Assembly (NCBI GenBank): GCA_947359465.1 | Contig: OX375882.1 | Span: forward strand, 51,837,509 to 51,901,508 | Direction: 5' to 3' | Source: Metellina segmentata | Lineage: Eukaryota > Arthropoda > Arachnida > Araneae > Tetragnathidae | DNA length: 64,000 nt | In this document: piece after piece, positions 46,081 through 57,503 of the stretch | How positions within the stretch are numbered: the first letter of the stretch is position 1 | How the letters are laid out: each line of letters opens with the position of its first letter | The notes under the pieces: generated by a model | Seen by the model: only the letters and a program-made list of their open reading frames with translations | Database searches by the model: none | What the model was told of the DNA's origin: nothing | Position numbers and translations under genes: made by a program

Positions 46081-46589
46081 TCTGTAAGATCTGTGATTGG
46101 ATATCGACTTTTACCGTTGGATTATTTTTAGTCCGTGGCAGAGCATGTTGGAGACGACGGTTAGAGAGAGTGAGAGATAGAGAGAAGCAGCGGATGAGGC
46201 TGTTTCAGATCACAGGACTATGCTATACAGACTTTGATATATTGGAGTAATGATGTTAATACTGTATGATGATGTAAATACTGTATAAGTTTATTAATGT
46301 TCTTGGAATAATAAGAGCTTAAATATCTTAGATGTTGGTTATTTTCTCCTTGTGAACGATTGATACAGTTTTCAGAAAACCGTTTTGGACACCACAGCGC
46401 ATGCGACGACACCACAGCACATGCAATATGATGCAGACTTACAGCTACAGCAGTGTGAGAAATTTTGTAAGGTGTCCATTGCTGCAACTACCTTTGATTC
46501 TACACCACATGCGACTGCGGGCATAAAATGCAAAACATGAATGAACGAATAGCACGACATCGTTTATTCTGAGATGTATCTAGAATCTG

Positions 46590-46870
46590 TCTACATCACC
46601 TGATGTTAGTATCAAACTGTGGCGGCAACGAGGTGACTTACTGCACGACTCTATCACTATGTATCGCCATACAGGTCCGTCACGTGGCGTTATGGTTTGG
46701 GACGCCGTTGGATTGTACTCTTGCACACCCGCTTAGTAAACACTACAGGCACACTCAACAGCCACAGCTACATATCTGAAGACTTTGGGGCCTGATCGTC
46801 GTTCCCTTTAAGAATTGCCTGTGGCCAACATTCAGAAGGATAATCCACGATCACACAACATTTGAACAAT
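46590..46870 (+). pseudogene. Tc1-like transposase fragment
   Basis: The frame near 46675 gives GPSRGVMVWDAVGLYSCTPA and then, after a stop, STATATYLKTLGPDRRSL and ANIQKDNPRSH. This is the stretch between the first and second catalytic Asp of a Tc1-type transposase (GVMVWGA block, then the DNARPH block, here DNPRSH). Only about 90 codons remain. Confidence 0.72.
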
Positions 46871-47226
46871 AATTCCTCAATATCGACCATGACTTCGATG
46901 TCATGATTCAGATAAATGTCTTGTATGCTTGAAGAACAGATAATCCTTGGGATACATACTTTTTATGGCACTGAAGATATATGTTTTAGTCAAATTTTGA
47001 CGGCATTTTATGACTCACATCCATTGTTCCTGTTGCTTTAATAATTTTTAATACAATGAGGAACTTGCACCGGTGAATAAAATGCCCATTTCTGTGTTTT
47101 ATTAATAGATTGATCGTCAAAATGTTCAAAAACGACAATTAAAACCCATAAAATGAACTTAAATAATAAAATTTTCAAGTTTTAAATTACCGAGAAGTAC
47201 GGCAAAAGCACATGACCTCAAAACGA

Positions 47227-47485
47227 CATTGACCTTAAAATGAAATAGACAGAGCATGGGCCCCGCATCTTCATGTTATGTTTTATAGTTCTCAGTTTGA
47301 AGATGTGTCAAGTGGTTGTGCGTAAAAAAGTATGAATCCTATATTATTGGTTGGTTAAAGTGACAATCCACCGTGATCAAAAACACTAGTTTGCTCTTCC
47401 ATAGCCAATCGGTGAATTCGATTTGTGATTTACCCTTCAGAGATCTCCGCCCACATGGTCCGTCTATTTCATTTTAAGGTCGATG
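47227..47485. mobile_element. Short inverted-repeat element
   Basis: Arms of about 30 bp: CATTGACCTTAAAATGAAAT at 47227 and its near-complement ending at 47485, extending through AGACAGAGCATG / CATGGTCCGTCT. It is non-coding and about 260 bp long. No target duplication was established; it may be a MITE or a simple foldback. Confidence 0.55.
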
Positions 47486-47741
47486 CAAAACGCTACGTGA
47501 CGTCATTGTGCACCACGATGTATAATGTTTACGCATTGAAATTTCATATTGCTTGCTCTTTTAATTTAAAAAAAATCAATTAATTTTTTTATTTTTTTTT
47601 GCTGCTTTAACTTTGTTTTAAAAGTAAACAAACCGTCATAGTGCCAAGGCCAACTAGAAAGACAGGCCCCGAAATTAAAATATCACGTGATCAACTTAGT
47701 CGAAGTCTTGGACTACGATACGAGTAAACTTAAGGTATGTA

Positions 47742-50534
47742 TACTCTGTTTCACCTTAACTTGTCAGTAGAGTAAAGGCTACGTTGACCGCATCACAGCC
47801 GTTGTCGTAGAAACTAGGGTTACAATGTCAGAAGAAGTCAGCTATAAGCGAGGAAATTCGCCCTTTTTGGCAAGGAGAGATAAAATGCACGTGGAAATTC
47901 TATACGTTTCACAGATCTTTAATTTCTAATGGCTCTTGCATTACATTTGTTAATTAAACAAAAAGCTACTCTATGTTAATATAAATGCGTTTTGATTTTT
48001 CTAAATGAGTATTATTTTTAGTTATTTAAAAATATATATATTTAAAATTTTTTTACAATAAATGTTGTTTAAAAAAACAGTCTATTTAAAGATGTGATGA
48101 ACCATAAAATTCATTTTTTGAATTTACTTACCTGAAAGCTAAACACCTTGATTAATACTTCTTTTTTCAATTTTAATAATTTTATTAAAGGAAATTAATC
48201 CAATTTAATTACTCCTTTGGTCTTACATTTGGTTGGACAAGGTAGGGGAGAGTGCGTCGTCTGCTAAAATATGTGTTTTTCTTAACAGCAAAATATAGTC
48301 TCCAAATTAAATCAAATTTATTCTGATATTAAAGAAAGTAAATAACAAATAAAAATACATATAACATAGAGGATATAAAATACATTCACAATAAATAAAT
48401 AGAATATAAAAAATACAAATATAGTGAATACACATACAATAATAAAAAAAATGAAACCATTTTAAAAATTAGAGTTAAAAAAAATAAACCTTATATGTGT
48501 GAAACATATTCTGAAACTCGCGGAACGGTGTCGGGTTGATTAGTAGTAAATTATTAATTTTATGAATAATTTAAAATAGTTTACAAGAAAGTGTACAGAA
48601 GAAACCAATCTCTTTCATGAATAGTAGTTACAATGAGAAAACTATATTTACGTTTTACTTATTCATCACATGCATTTATACATCATCAATATATGTAAAA
48701 CATAGCAAACATCATAACAAATCTATTTACATTATAATATACTTATTCATCACATGAATTTACACATCATCATCACTTAACATTTCCGAATCGCTATCAG
48801 ACTCACTATTAAAAGAAATTACCAAGTTCTTACTTTCCCAAATATCATCCACAAGTCCATCTACTTCCCACATGTATTTCTCTTTTTCAGTAACATGGTT
48901 TATGCAGTTTTTCCAATTTTGTACAGAGACCTTTTCAATCCCTTGGATGACTAAATCCTTCACATCGTTCAGTTTAAAAGTCTTGTTTTCCCTGGCAACG
49001 TGTCCTTTTACTTGACTCCATATCATTTCAATGGGATTAAGCTCACAGTGATACGGGGGAAGTCTCAAAACCTTATGTCCAAATTTTTCGGCAATTTCTT
49101 CAACTCTGTATTTATCAAACATATGTTTGATTTCGCTAACTTTTTTCAACAGTTCAATCTTGATCATGTCCTGGTTCCACGTAATGTTTTTCAACGATAG
49201 CCATTCTTGAATTGCACTTTTTTTCCAAGATGTCGTCGGAATTTTTTCTTTCTTCACCGAGTGATAGGGGGCATTGTCCATCACTACAAAGCTGTTTCGT
49301 TTCAATTTAGGCATGATATCTTCAAACCACTTCTCAAAATGGTTACCATCCATTTCTTCGTGGTAGTCACCGGATTTTTTTCCTACAAAAATGTCAGCCG
49401 CATCAGGTACAAATCCTTCATCACTTCCGATATGGGTAATGATGAGTCTTCTTCCTTTTCCTTTTGGTGCAGCCAAGCCTGTTGTCAAACTTGAAGAGGA
49501 AGCTTCATTGGTGCTTTTGATGTTTTTGTCTTGCCATACTCGACTTTGCGAGTGTCCTTCATTCACCCATGTTTCATCTAAATAATAGATTGAAGCATTT
49601 TCATTCTTCAGTTCTCTAATTTTTCGTAAATAATTTCTTCGCCATAAAATTATGTCGTGTCTTTCTAAAAGCATAGCCTGCCTTTTTCGCTTTTCAAAGG
49701 AAAATCCCAAATCTTTCAGTATCCTGTACAGTGTACTTCGGCTAATGTTTGTCGAAAAAATATCCTTATCATTGTTAATTTCATTTAGAACTTTGTCCAA
49801 TGTAGGAATTTCATTTCGACGAAAACAATCATGAATTTTTCGTCGGATGCACGATAAAGTAAAGTTGTCATATTTCATCATTCTTGTTCTTTTTCCAACG
49901 GCATAAGGTCGTTTTTTTCCTGGAGTACTCAAAGGACTTGTCGTCTTTTCTTTTTTCAAACGAAAACCAGTTCTTTTGGAAACACCAGTTAGTTGAGACA
50001 CCTTTCCGACGATTTGGTTAATGGAATCACTATGGTTTTCTTCTCGAAGTCTAGAATAAACATTCAATATGTTCCTGCGAGCTCCACTACCAATTGATTT
50101 TCCTTGCTTTGATGGCGTATACAGCTTGGATGGTGACGTTCCTTTTTCAGCCATGTTCAGAGTATCAAACACACTCCAATAAAATAGCACAAGAGAGATA
50201 TGAACGTAAATACACACGCTAGCAAAGACGCAGAGCGAAATGGCGCAGACTTGGCCGGAAAGCGTATTTAGCTCGCCAGAAATGTTACCATGGAAACCGG
50301 TTTAGAATTCCGTTTCGGATATATTCATTCGCTTCGGTCAAAAAAAAATGCTTTTTACAAATAAATAACCGATTATAAAGGTTCAAAAATCACTCCTTCA
50401 TTGTAGGACAATTTTTACACGTTTATATGCATTTTCTTTATTTTAAATTCCAAATCAAGTTGGAATTATTTTTCATGCGGATGAACATCATTTCTGCCTT
50501 TCCCAATACTGACAAGTTAAGGTGAAACAGAGTA
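47742..50534 (-). mobile_element. Sailor-like (DD82E) Tc1/mariner transposon, copy 1
   Basis: The 28-bp perfect terminal inverted repeats begin TACTCTGTTTCACCTTAACT. TA lies on both sides (47740-47741, 50535-50536). It is 2793 bp, long for a Tc1/mariner element, with about 1 kb of AT-rich non-coding sequence between the left end and the transposase stop. It differs from copy 2 at only a handful of positions. Confidence 0.95.
48760..50154 (-). CDS. DD82E (Sailor-like) transposase, copy 1, intact
   Basis: The protein catalyses cut-and-paste transposition of its own element. The start is placed at the Met of MAEKGTSPSKLYTPSKQGK (50154) rather than the upstream ATG at 50217, because the extra 21 residues are hydrophobic and look like untranslated leader; this gives 464 residues. 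An N-terminal helix-turn-helix region follows (INQIVGKVSQLTGVSKRTGF, then the winged part ISRSTLYRILKDLGFSFEKR). The DDE core has YYLDETWVNEGH, FVVMDNAPYHS and CELNPIEMIWSQVKGH. By direct count 82 residues separate the second Asp from the Glu. The acidic tail (SESDSDSEMLSDDD) closes it. Against copy 2 it has Gly for Val in SKRT(G/V)F and one Lys less. Confidence 0.95.
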   Translation of the reverse strand: MAEKGTSPSKLYTPSKQGKSIGSGARRNILNVYSRLREENHSDSINQIVGKVSQLTGVSKRTGFRLKKEKTTSPLSTPGKKRPYAVGKRTRMMKYDNFTLSCIRRKIHDCFRRNEIPTLDKVLNEINNDKDIFSTNISRSTLYRILKDLGFSFEKRKRQAMLLERHDIILWRRNYLRKIRELKNENASIYYLDETWVNEGHSQSRVWQDKNIKSTNEASSSSLTTGLAAPKGKGRRLIITHIGSDEGFVPDAADIFVGKKSGDYHEEMDGNHFEKWFEDIMPKLKRNSFVVMDNAPYHSVKKEKIPTTSWKKSAIQEWLSLKNITWNQDMIKIELLKKVSEIKHMFDKYRVEEIAEKFGHKVLRLPPYHCELNPIEMIWSQVKGHVARENKTFKLNDVKDLVIQGIEKVSVQNWKNCINHVTEKEKYMWEVDGLVDDIWESKNLVISFNSESDSDSEMLSDDDV

Positions 50535-50536
50535 TA

Positions 50537-50733
50537 GTATTTGCTAAGTTACAACTATTGGACGATTTATTGCCAAATGTGGTTTTTGTTGTTTTAGTTA
50601 ATTTAACTCATTTTATGGCAACCCTAAATTTTTTCCTGACGATATTACAACACCTGCATCGTAGAACGAACAGAGTAATTTTATTTGGAACTAGCAAAAT
50701 ACCCGACCTTACTCGGTTTGAATTGGTTTACTC
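50537..50733. other. Spacer between the two Sailor-like copies
   Basis: About 199 bp of sequence separates the two elements, with no match to either. It is not a fragment of the transposon, so the two copies are separate insertions or arose by a duplication that included this flank. Confidence 0.8.
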
Positions 50734-50735
50734 TA

Positions 50736-53528
50736 TACTCTGTTTCACCTTAACTTGTCAGTAGAGTAAAGGCTACGTTGACCGCATCACAGCCGTTGTC
50801 GTAGAAACTAGGGTTACAATGTCAGAAGTCAGCTATAAGCGAGGAAATTCGCCCTTTTTGGCAAGGAGAGATAAAATGCACGTGGAAATTCTATACGTTT
50901 CACAGATCTTTAATTTCTAATGGCTCTTGCATTACATTTGTTAATTAAACAAAAAGCTACTCTATGTTAATATAAATGCGTTTTGATTTTTCTAAATGAG
51001 TATTATTTTTAGTTATTTAAAAATATATATATTTAAAATTTTTTTACAATAAATGTTGTTTAAAAAAACAGTCTATTTAAAGATGTGATGAACCATAAAA
51101 TTCATTTTTTGAATTTACTTACCTGAAAGCTAAACACCTTGATTAATACTTCTTTTTTCAATTTTAATAATTTTATTAAAGGAAATTAATCCAATTTAAT
51201 TACTCCTTTGGTCTTACATTTGGTTGGACAAGGTAGGGGAGAGTGCGTCGTCTGCTAAAATATGTGTTTTTCTTAACAGCAAAATATAGTCTCCAAATTA
51301 AATCAAATTTATTCTGATATTAAAGAAAGTAAATAACAAATAAAAATACATATAACATAGAGGATATAAAATACATTCACAATAAATAAATAGAATATAA
51401 AAAATACAAATATAGTGAATACACATACAATAATAAAAAAAATGAAACCATTTTAAAAATTAGAGTTAAAAAAAATAAACCTTATATGTGTGAAACATAT
51501 TCTGAAACTCGCGGAACGGTGTCGGGTTGATTAGTAGTAAATTATTAATTTTATGAATAATTTAAAATAGTTTACAAGAAAGTGTACAGAAGAAACCAAT
51601 CTCTTTCATGAATAGTAGTTACAATGAGAAAACTATATTTACGTTTTACTTATTCATCACATGCATTTATACATCATCAATATATGTAAAACATAGCAAA
51701 CATCATAACAAATCTATTTACATTATAATATACTTATTCATCACATGAATTTACACATCATCATCACTTAACATTTCCGAATCGCTATCAGACTCACTAT
51801 TAAAAGAAATTACCAAGTTCTTACTTTCCCAAATATCATCCACAAGTCCATCTACTTCCCACATGTATTTCTCTTTTTCAGTAACATGGTTTATGCAGTT
51901 TTTCCAATTTTGTACAGAGACCTTTTCAATCCCTTGGATGACTAAATCCTTCACATCGTTCAGTTTAAAAGTCTTGTTTTCCCTGGCAACGTGTCCTTTT
52001 ACTTGACTCCATATCATTTCAATGGGATTAAGCTCACAGTGATACGGGGGAAGTCTCAAAACCTTATGTCCAAATTTTTCGGCAATTTCTTCAACTCTGT
52101 ATTTATCAAACATATGTTTGATTTCGCTAACTTTTTTCAACAGTTCAATCTTGATCATGTCCTGGTTCCACGTAATGTTTTTCAACGATAGCCATTCTTG
52201 AATTGCACTTTTTTTCCAAGATGTCGTCGGAATTTTTTCTTTCTTCACCGAGTGATAGGGGGCATTGTCCATCACTACAAAGCTGTTTCGTTTCAATTTA
52301 GGCATGATATCTTCAAACCACTTCTCAAAATGGTTACCATCCATTTCTTCGTGGTAGTCACCGGATTTTTTTCCTACAAAAATGTCAGCCGCATCAGGTA
52401 CAAATCCTTCATCACTTCCGATATGGGTAATGATGAGTCTTCTTCCTTTTCCTTTTGGTGCAGCCAAGCCTGTTGTCAAACTTGAAGAGGAAGCTTCATT
52501 GGTGCTTTTGATGTTTTTGTCTTGCCATACTCGACTTTGTGAGTGTCCTTCATTCACCCATGTTTCATCTAAATAATAGATTGAAGCATTTTCATTCTTC
52601 AGTTCTCTAATTTTTCGTAAATAATTTCTTCGCCATAAAATTATGTCGTGTCTTTCTAAAAGCATAGCCTGCCTTTTTCGCTTTTCAAAGGAAAATCCCA
52701 AATCTTTCAGTATCCTGTACAGTGTACTTCGGCTAATGTTTGTCGAAAAAATATCCTTATCATTGTTAATTTCATTTAGAACTTTGTCCAATGTAGGAAT
52801 TTCATTTCGACGAAAACAATCATGAATTTTTCGTCGGATGCACGATAAAGTAAAGTTGTCATATTTCATCATTCTTGTTCTTTTTCCAACGGCATAAGGT
52901 CGTTTTTTTCCTGGAGTACTCAAAGGACTTGTCGTCTTCTTTTCTTTTTTCAAACGAAAAACAGTTCTTTTGGAAACACCAGTTAGTTGAGACACCTTTC
53001 CGACGATTTGGTTAATGGAATCACTATGGTTTTCTTCTCGAAGTCTAGAATAAACATTCAATATGTTCCTGCGAGCTCCACTACCAATTGATTTTCCTTG
53101 CTTTGATGGCGTATACAGCTTGGATGGTGACGTTCCTTTTTCAGCCATGTTCAGAGTATCAAACACACTCCAATAAAATAGCACAAGAGAGATATGAACG
53201 TAAATACACACGCTAGCAAAGACGCAGAGCGAAATGGCGCAGACTTGGCCGGAAAGCGTATTTAGCTCGCCAGAAATGTTACCATGGAAACCGGTTTAGA
53301 ATTCCGTTTCGGATATATTCATTCGCTTCGGTCAAAAAAAAATGCTTTTTACAAATAAATAACCGATTATAAAGGTTCAAAAATCACTCCTTCATTGTAG
53401 GACAATTTTTACACGTTTATATGCATTTTCTTTATTTTAAATTCCAAATCAAGTTGGAATTATTTTTCATGCGGATGAACATCATTTCTGCCTTTCCCAA
53501 TACTGACAAGTTAAGGTGAAACAGAGTA
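50736..53528 (-). mobile_element. Sailor-like (DD82E) Tc1/mariner transposon, copy 2
   Basis: It has the same 28-bp inverted repeats, TA flanks (50734-50735, 53529-53530) and total length of 2793 bp as copy 1. The equal length results from two compensating 3-bp differences: one loss near 50826 and one gain in the transposase near 52940. It is in the same orientation as copy 1. Confidence 0.95.
51751..53148 (-). CDS. DD82E (Sailor-like) transposase, copy 2, intact
   Basis: This 465-residue protein starts at the MAEKG Met (53148) and is identical to copy 1 except for Val in place of Gly in the first helix-turn-helix (SKRTVF) and one extra Lys in the KKEKKTTSP linker. Val fits a helix core better than Gly, so this copy is the likelier functional one. 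All catalytic motifs (LDETW, MDNAPYH, NPIEMIW) are present. One further silent difference is visible near 52540. Confidence 0.95.
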   Translation of the reverse strand: MAEKGTSPSKLYTPSKQGKSIGSGARRNILNVYSRLREENHSDSINQIVGKVSQLTGVSKRTVFRLKKEKKTTSPLSTPGKKRPYAVGKRTRMMKYDNFTLSCIRRKIHDCFRRNEIPTLDKVLNEINNDKDIFSTNISRSTLYRILKDLGFSFEKRKRQAMLLERHDIILWRRNYLRKIRELKNENASIYYLDETWVNEGHSQSRVWQDKNIKSTNEASSSSLTTGLAAPKGKGRRLIITHIGSDEGFVPDAADIFVGKKSGDYHEEMDGNHFEKWFEDIMPKLKRNSFVVMDNAPYHSVKKEKIPTTSWKKSAIQEWLSLKNITWNQDMIKIELLKKVSEIKHMFDKYRVEEIAEKFGHKVLRLPPYHCELNPIEMIWSQVKGHVARENKTFKLNDVKDLVIQGIEKVSVQNWKNCINHVTEKEKYMWEVDGLVDDIWESKNLVISFNSESDSDSEMLSDDDV

Positions 53529-53530
53529 TA

Positions 53531-53985
53531 GATTGAAGAGATAAACAAAATATATAATGACTTACGTTTTTTGTAGAATAAAAATGTATTTTAACATCTT
53601 TCGCCATCTTTATATTTTCTACAACTTACTTTGGACACAAATCCTACACATGCATATCCATTCATGTAATACATTTCACATACATCGCACAATTGCTGTA
53701 TGACAAAGCTACAAAATGACAAAAGATGATACTAAGGTTACTACTATAAAAGACGATTTATAGGAAGATTTGGAATTCCCTTTCTTAAGTTCTTTTCATG
53801 TTCAACTCAATTAATTAAAATTACGATTTACGGTGAGTGCTCTCGCACTCATAGTCAACAAAACAATATTTTTTTACTTGTGGCACTCTTGCCTCCGGTA
53901 TGCGACATTGTGAAATTTTGCAATCTTCTGCTGTCATTATTACAACGAATTTTTTAATGTTGGAAAAAGTTCCAGTTTGGATTAA
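53531..53985. other. AT-rich stretch without supported gene
   Basis: No element or gene was recognised between the second Sailor-like copy and the minisatellite at 53990. Confidence 0.5.
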
Positions 53986-53989
53986 TAAA

Positions 53990-54134
53990 CATTATTATTC
54001 TTTCAATAAAGGCATTATTCTTTAAATAACGGCATTATTCTTTAAATAACGGCTGTATTCTATAAATAACGACATTATTCTTTAAATAACGGCATTATTC
54101 TTTAAATAACGGCATTATTCTTTAAATAATGGCA
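53990..54134 (+). repeat. Minisatellite, 20-bp unit, seven copies
   Basis: The unit ATTATTCTTTAAATAACGGC is repeated head to tail with few changes (TGTATTCTATAAATAACGAC is the most diverged). It lies immediately before the second copy of the dispersed repeat. Confidence 0.95.
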
Positions 54135-54149
54135 TAACTACACTTAAAA

Positions 54150-55230
54150 TTTACTGAAAATTTATACTGACTTACCTAACATTTTTAAGTCTAATACTTT
54201 GTGGTGCTGTTGCTTGTGATGAGAAGGAAAACACATTTATTAAAATAATAAATATTTAAAAAAGGAAACAGCAAAATAAAAGATGTCGCAAAAAATTGTT
54301 CTAAAGATATTAATTTGTGATTCAATTTTATCTCTTGATCTCGCACAGTTGCCACAACTTACAACTAAAAGTGTACAAAATTTAGAAATGTGAAATTAAT
54401 TCAGAGCGAAAGAACCAGAAAAAATATCACTGCTCGCGCGATCTTGTTCATTCTTGTTTCATTGAAAAATATCGTCTGTCCCAAATATTCTTTAAATCGT
54501 TTTATTGCGCAAAGAATAAAAATAAGACTCGAAATAAATGAAGTATCAGAGATGAAATTCCATAAAAATAAATTTTTTTTAAAGAATAATTACTTTTTCA
54601 GCACAGTACTGGTAAACAATCGAAATAATCGTAATATTCAATAGACATTCCAATTTTTCCAAAGCTACCAAATTATGGTTGATTTAAGTATACTTACTCA
54701 GATGTACTAGAGAAACGTACTACCAAATTATGGTTGATTTAAGTATACTTACTCAGATGTTTTAGCATGAAACTCAACTAAATATAACAATAAAGAAATG
54801 TTTAATATTGCATTCACTAAACTAATAGATAATGTATAAAATAAAATACAATGTAATCAAATATCTGGAATACAATTCATGTGATGTGTACACAAACACA
54901 CAAACACAAAATCGAGCATAGAACAGAAAGACGGACAGACAGACTTTCGCAACCAATTCCACTCACTAAATCAATATAAGTACTCACTGTATGCAAATTT
55001 CCATGAAAATATCTTAAACCGCGTGGACGTGTATAGGGCACAACATACATACATACAGACAGACAGACAGACAGACAGACGGACAGACAGACAGACAGAC
55101 ACCAAACGAGAAAAAGGCGGATTCGGCATCAGAAGGGTCCAAAACGGATAGAAAACTTGAAATGGGTCGAAAATATTGAATGTACAAACAAACACTCCAT
55201 TCTTATTTATATAGATTGTTGTACCGCTAT
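54150..55230 (+). repeat. Dispersed repeat, copy 2
   Basis: Related to 24430-25295 (shared blocks in the same order, including TTTTTCAGCACAGTACTGGT and AGGCGGATTCGGCATCAGAA). Its central microsatellite is GACA-type instead of TA. A 55-bp direct duplication with ACCAAATTATGGTTGATTTA lies at about 54666-54765. Confidence 0.75.
55043..55101 (+). repeat. (CATA)n-(GACA)n microsatellite
   Basis: About three CATA units are followed by eleven GACA-type units with a single G interruption. It lies within dispersed repeat copy 2. Confidence 0.95.
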
Positions 55231-55299
55231 TTTTCTCCCTGATTTCTTGATATTTGCTCCTTGTGTTGGAAATTTTGGACTGTGGAATTTTTCTCACTG

Positions 55300-57180
55300 G
55301 ATTGATTTTTATTTTGAAATTGGAGATTGTGTAAGTTACAATATTTTTGTTTTGCTTATTGATTTAAAATTGGTTTTTCTTTGAATCTTTGAATGTGCAG
55401 TTCATGTGGAACGCTATTTTTCTCCATGGATGAAATTTGATTTTTGAAATGGTTGATTGTAAGTTACGATTTTGTCCTCTTTTGTTGCTCACTTCCCTTT
55501 AATTGATTTGCTTTGGCAGTAGATTCAGTTTTCGCGCTTTTCATCCAGTTTTAAGGCTTAACCCTATTCAGAAAGAATTCTACGATTCTTCGTTCGTTGG
55601 ATTGAGTTTGAAAGTAGCGTTTTAAAAAGTAAAGTAAAATATCAGGATATATAAGTAGGAATATATCAATAAGAATAATTTTTAAAGAAGGAAAAAACCT
55701 TTTTCATACAATAAAACAAATTTCACTGTGTGATATTTACTCTAAACATGTCCGTTGTAGTGCGTTGTTTCGTCGATTACTTCCAGGTTTAACTCCTTAA
55801 TTTTTAAAAATTGTCGGAAAGACGTAAAAAAGTGGGGAAAAAAACGCTGTTTAGAAAAACGTCCGGATTTCGGACATCCACACTGTGGCGACTACCACAG
55901 CGGATTCTAGATCTCCACCAGTTGCACTTACAGTTTTAGCTATAGCTCGGAATATAATACTTTAATTCATTAATACGGTTTCCTTTTCAAATTTCGTTAA
56001 TGGTCATTAAAGATATTAGTATTAAAGCCATCTATTCACATACATCAATTAGTGCACATTAGTCATGAAAAAATACTCAAGATTAATTTACCATTCTGCC
56101 TTAAAGATGTTTTGAAGAAATTGTTTTTTAAATAGGGTGATTAAAATTAGCTGTTGTACAATTTATCATCTTGTATCAACATCTGACTTTTGTTTTAATT
56201 TGATCTATGAAAAGGTAGATTACTGAACAATAGTTTCCATTTGTTCTAGTTGTTTAATTGTTAGAATTCTATTTTAATTTGTGTTTATACTTAGACTAGC
56301 TATGAGGAATGATGTAATGACTGACTCCTTACCCTATGCTTTTATATTGCTATTTTAGTTGAACAAAAATATTTGATAGTGAGAGATAAATATTGTTTTC
56401 TTTTGTATTATAAATATACATTTTGTTTTGTTATCATTGTGCTATCTCTTTAAATACATCAATTTTTTCACTACATGTGTTGCATTGTATGAATACAATT
56501 TTACTAAAATAAAGAAAAATCTGAACATTATTTGGTCTTTAGTTGTAATTTTCTTATATTAATCTTATATTAATATACTTAAGAGTAAATTATAATTAAA
56601 AATAGTAGTTTTCCTTCTCTACTAACTAAATGTATTTAAAACAGTACATTTCAGTGGAGTGTTTGTCAAATTGGGTCCGTGCTTGGTACCCGATCGTCAG
56701 AAAATATTAGAAAAAAAAAATGAATAAAAACTAGTAAAAAATATGGTATATGTATATATATATTTTTATGATTAATTGTAGCTATTTGTCTTACGTTTCC
56801 TTTTATAACGTCCACATTTTTTTTATCAGGCATATTTTTTTATATAAGGATTGCAAAAAAATTTTACAAAAAACACCAGTGCGCTGTCTGAAAACTTTGA
56901 TAAATGCTCTGGTATGCTTTCGTGCATTTTTTTCTGGATGATCAACTGAAATAGACATTTAGTGTGTATATTATGAATATTCTTTTGAAAAAGGCGCAAA
57001 TAACCTGAGTTAAAAAAAAAATGCTACATATCGGGTATTATCCGAGCAACGGCGATATGCAATTGATTCAACGAGCGGAGATCGGCAGAAGTTCGACTAA
57101 GATGGTCACGTGACTTTCTATCTCGCCGTTAGTTTCGGGGCCTGTCTTTTTAGTTGGCCTTGCATAGTGCATAGTGACGT
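55300..57180. other. AT-rich stretch without supported gene
   Basis: No exon or complete element was recognised. The last part (57095-57175) is an inverted match to 47640-47715: both contain GACAGGCCCCGAAA and GGCCAACTA on opposite strands, so they are parts of one unidentified dispersed repeat. Confidence 0.45.
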
Positions 57181-57198
57181 CACAAGAAACGGCGTAGG

Positions 57199-57489
57199 TA
57201 ATGGTAATTTTTTAGTTAACGTCGTACTAGAGCAACACAACGGGCTATTGACGACGGTCCGGAATCAGTCCCTTAAGGGAAAGATTCGAGGACAACGCCT
57301 CGTAATTTTGAACCACGGTCAGATGACGAAGCAACACCTGAGCTGGCATCCCACTCTCCAAACTTCCACGCCAACCCAACGTGAGGACTTTCGGCCACGA
57401 CAGATTTAAGGTGCACCAGCCGCCTCTACACCATACGTTTACAAACATCCATGCCCGGACCCGGATTCGAACCAGGAACCTTCCGATCT
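57199..57489 (-). repeat. tRNA-derived SINE with perfect 14-bp duplication
   Basis: It is in reverse orientation and flanked by AGAAACGGCGTAGG at 57185-57198 and 57490-57503. It retains the B box (complement near 57461-57471) but stops short of the A box. The sequence is close to the 13426 copy, so the insertion is young. Confidence 0.95.
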
Positions 57490-57503
57490 AGAAACGGCGT
57501 AGG

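Noticed and set aside
49000..49834. Plus-strand ORFs under the Sailor transposases (also at 51991-52825)
   Set aside because: They are antisense shadows of the intact minus-strand transposase and are duplicated only because the transposon is.
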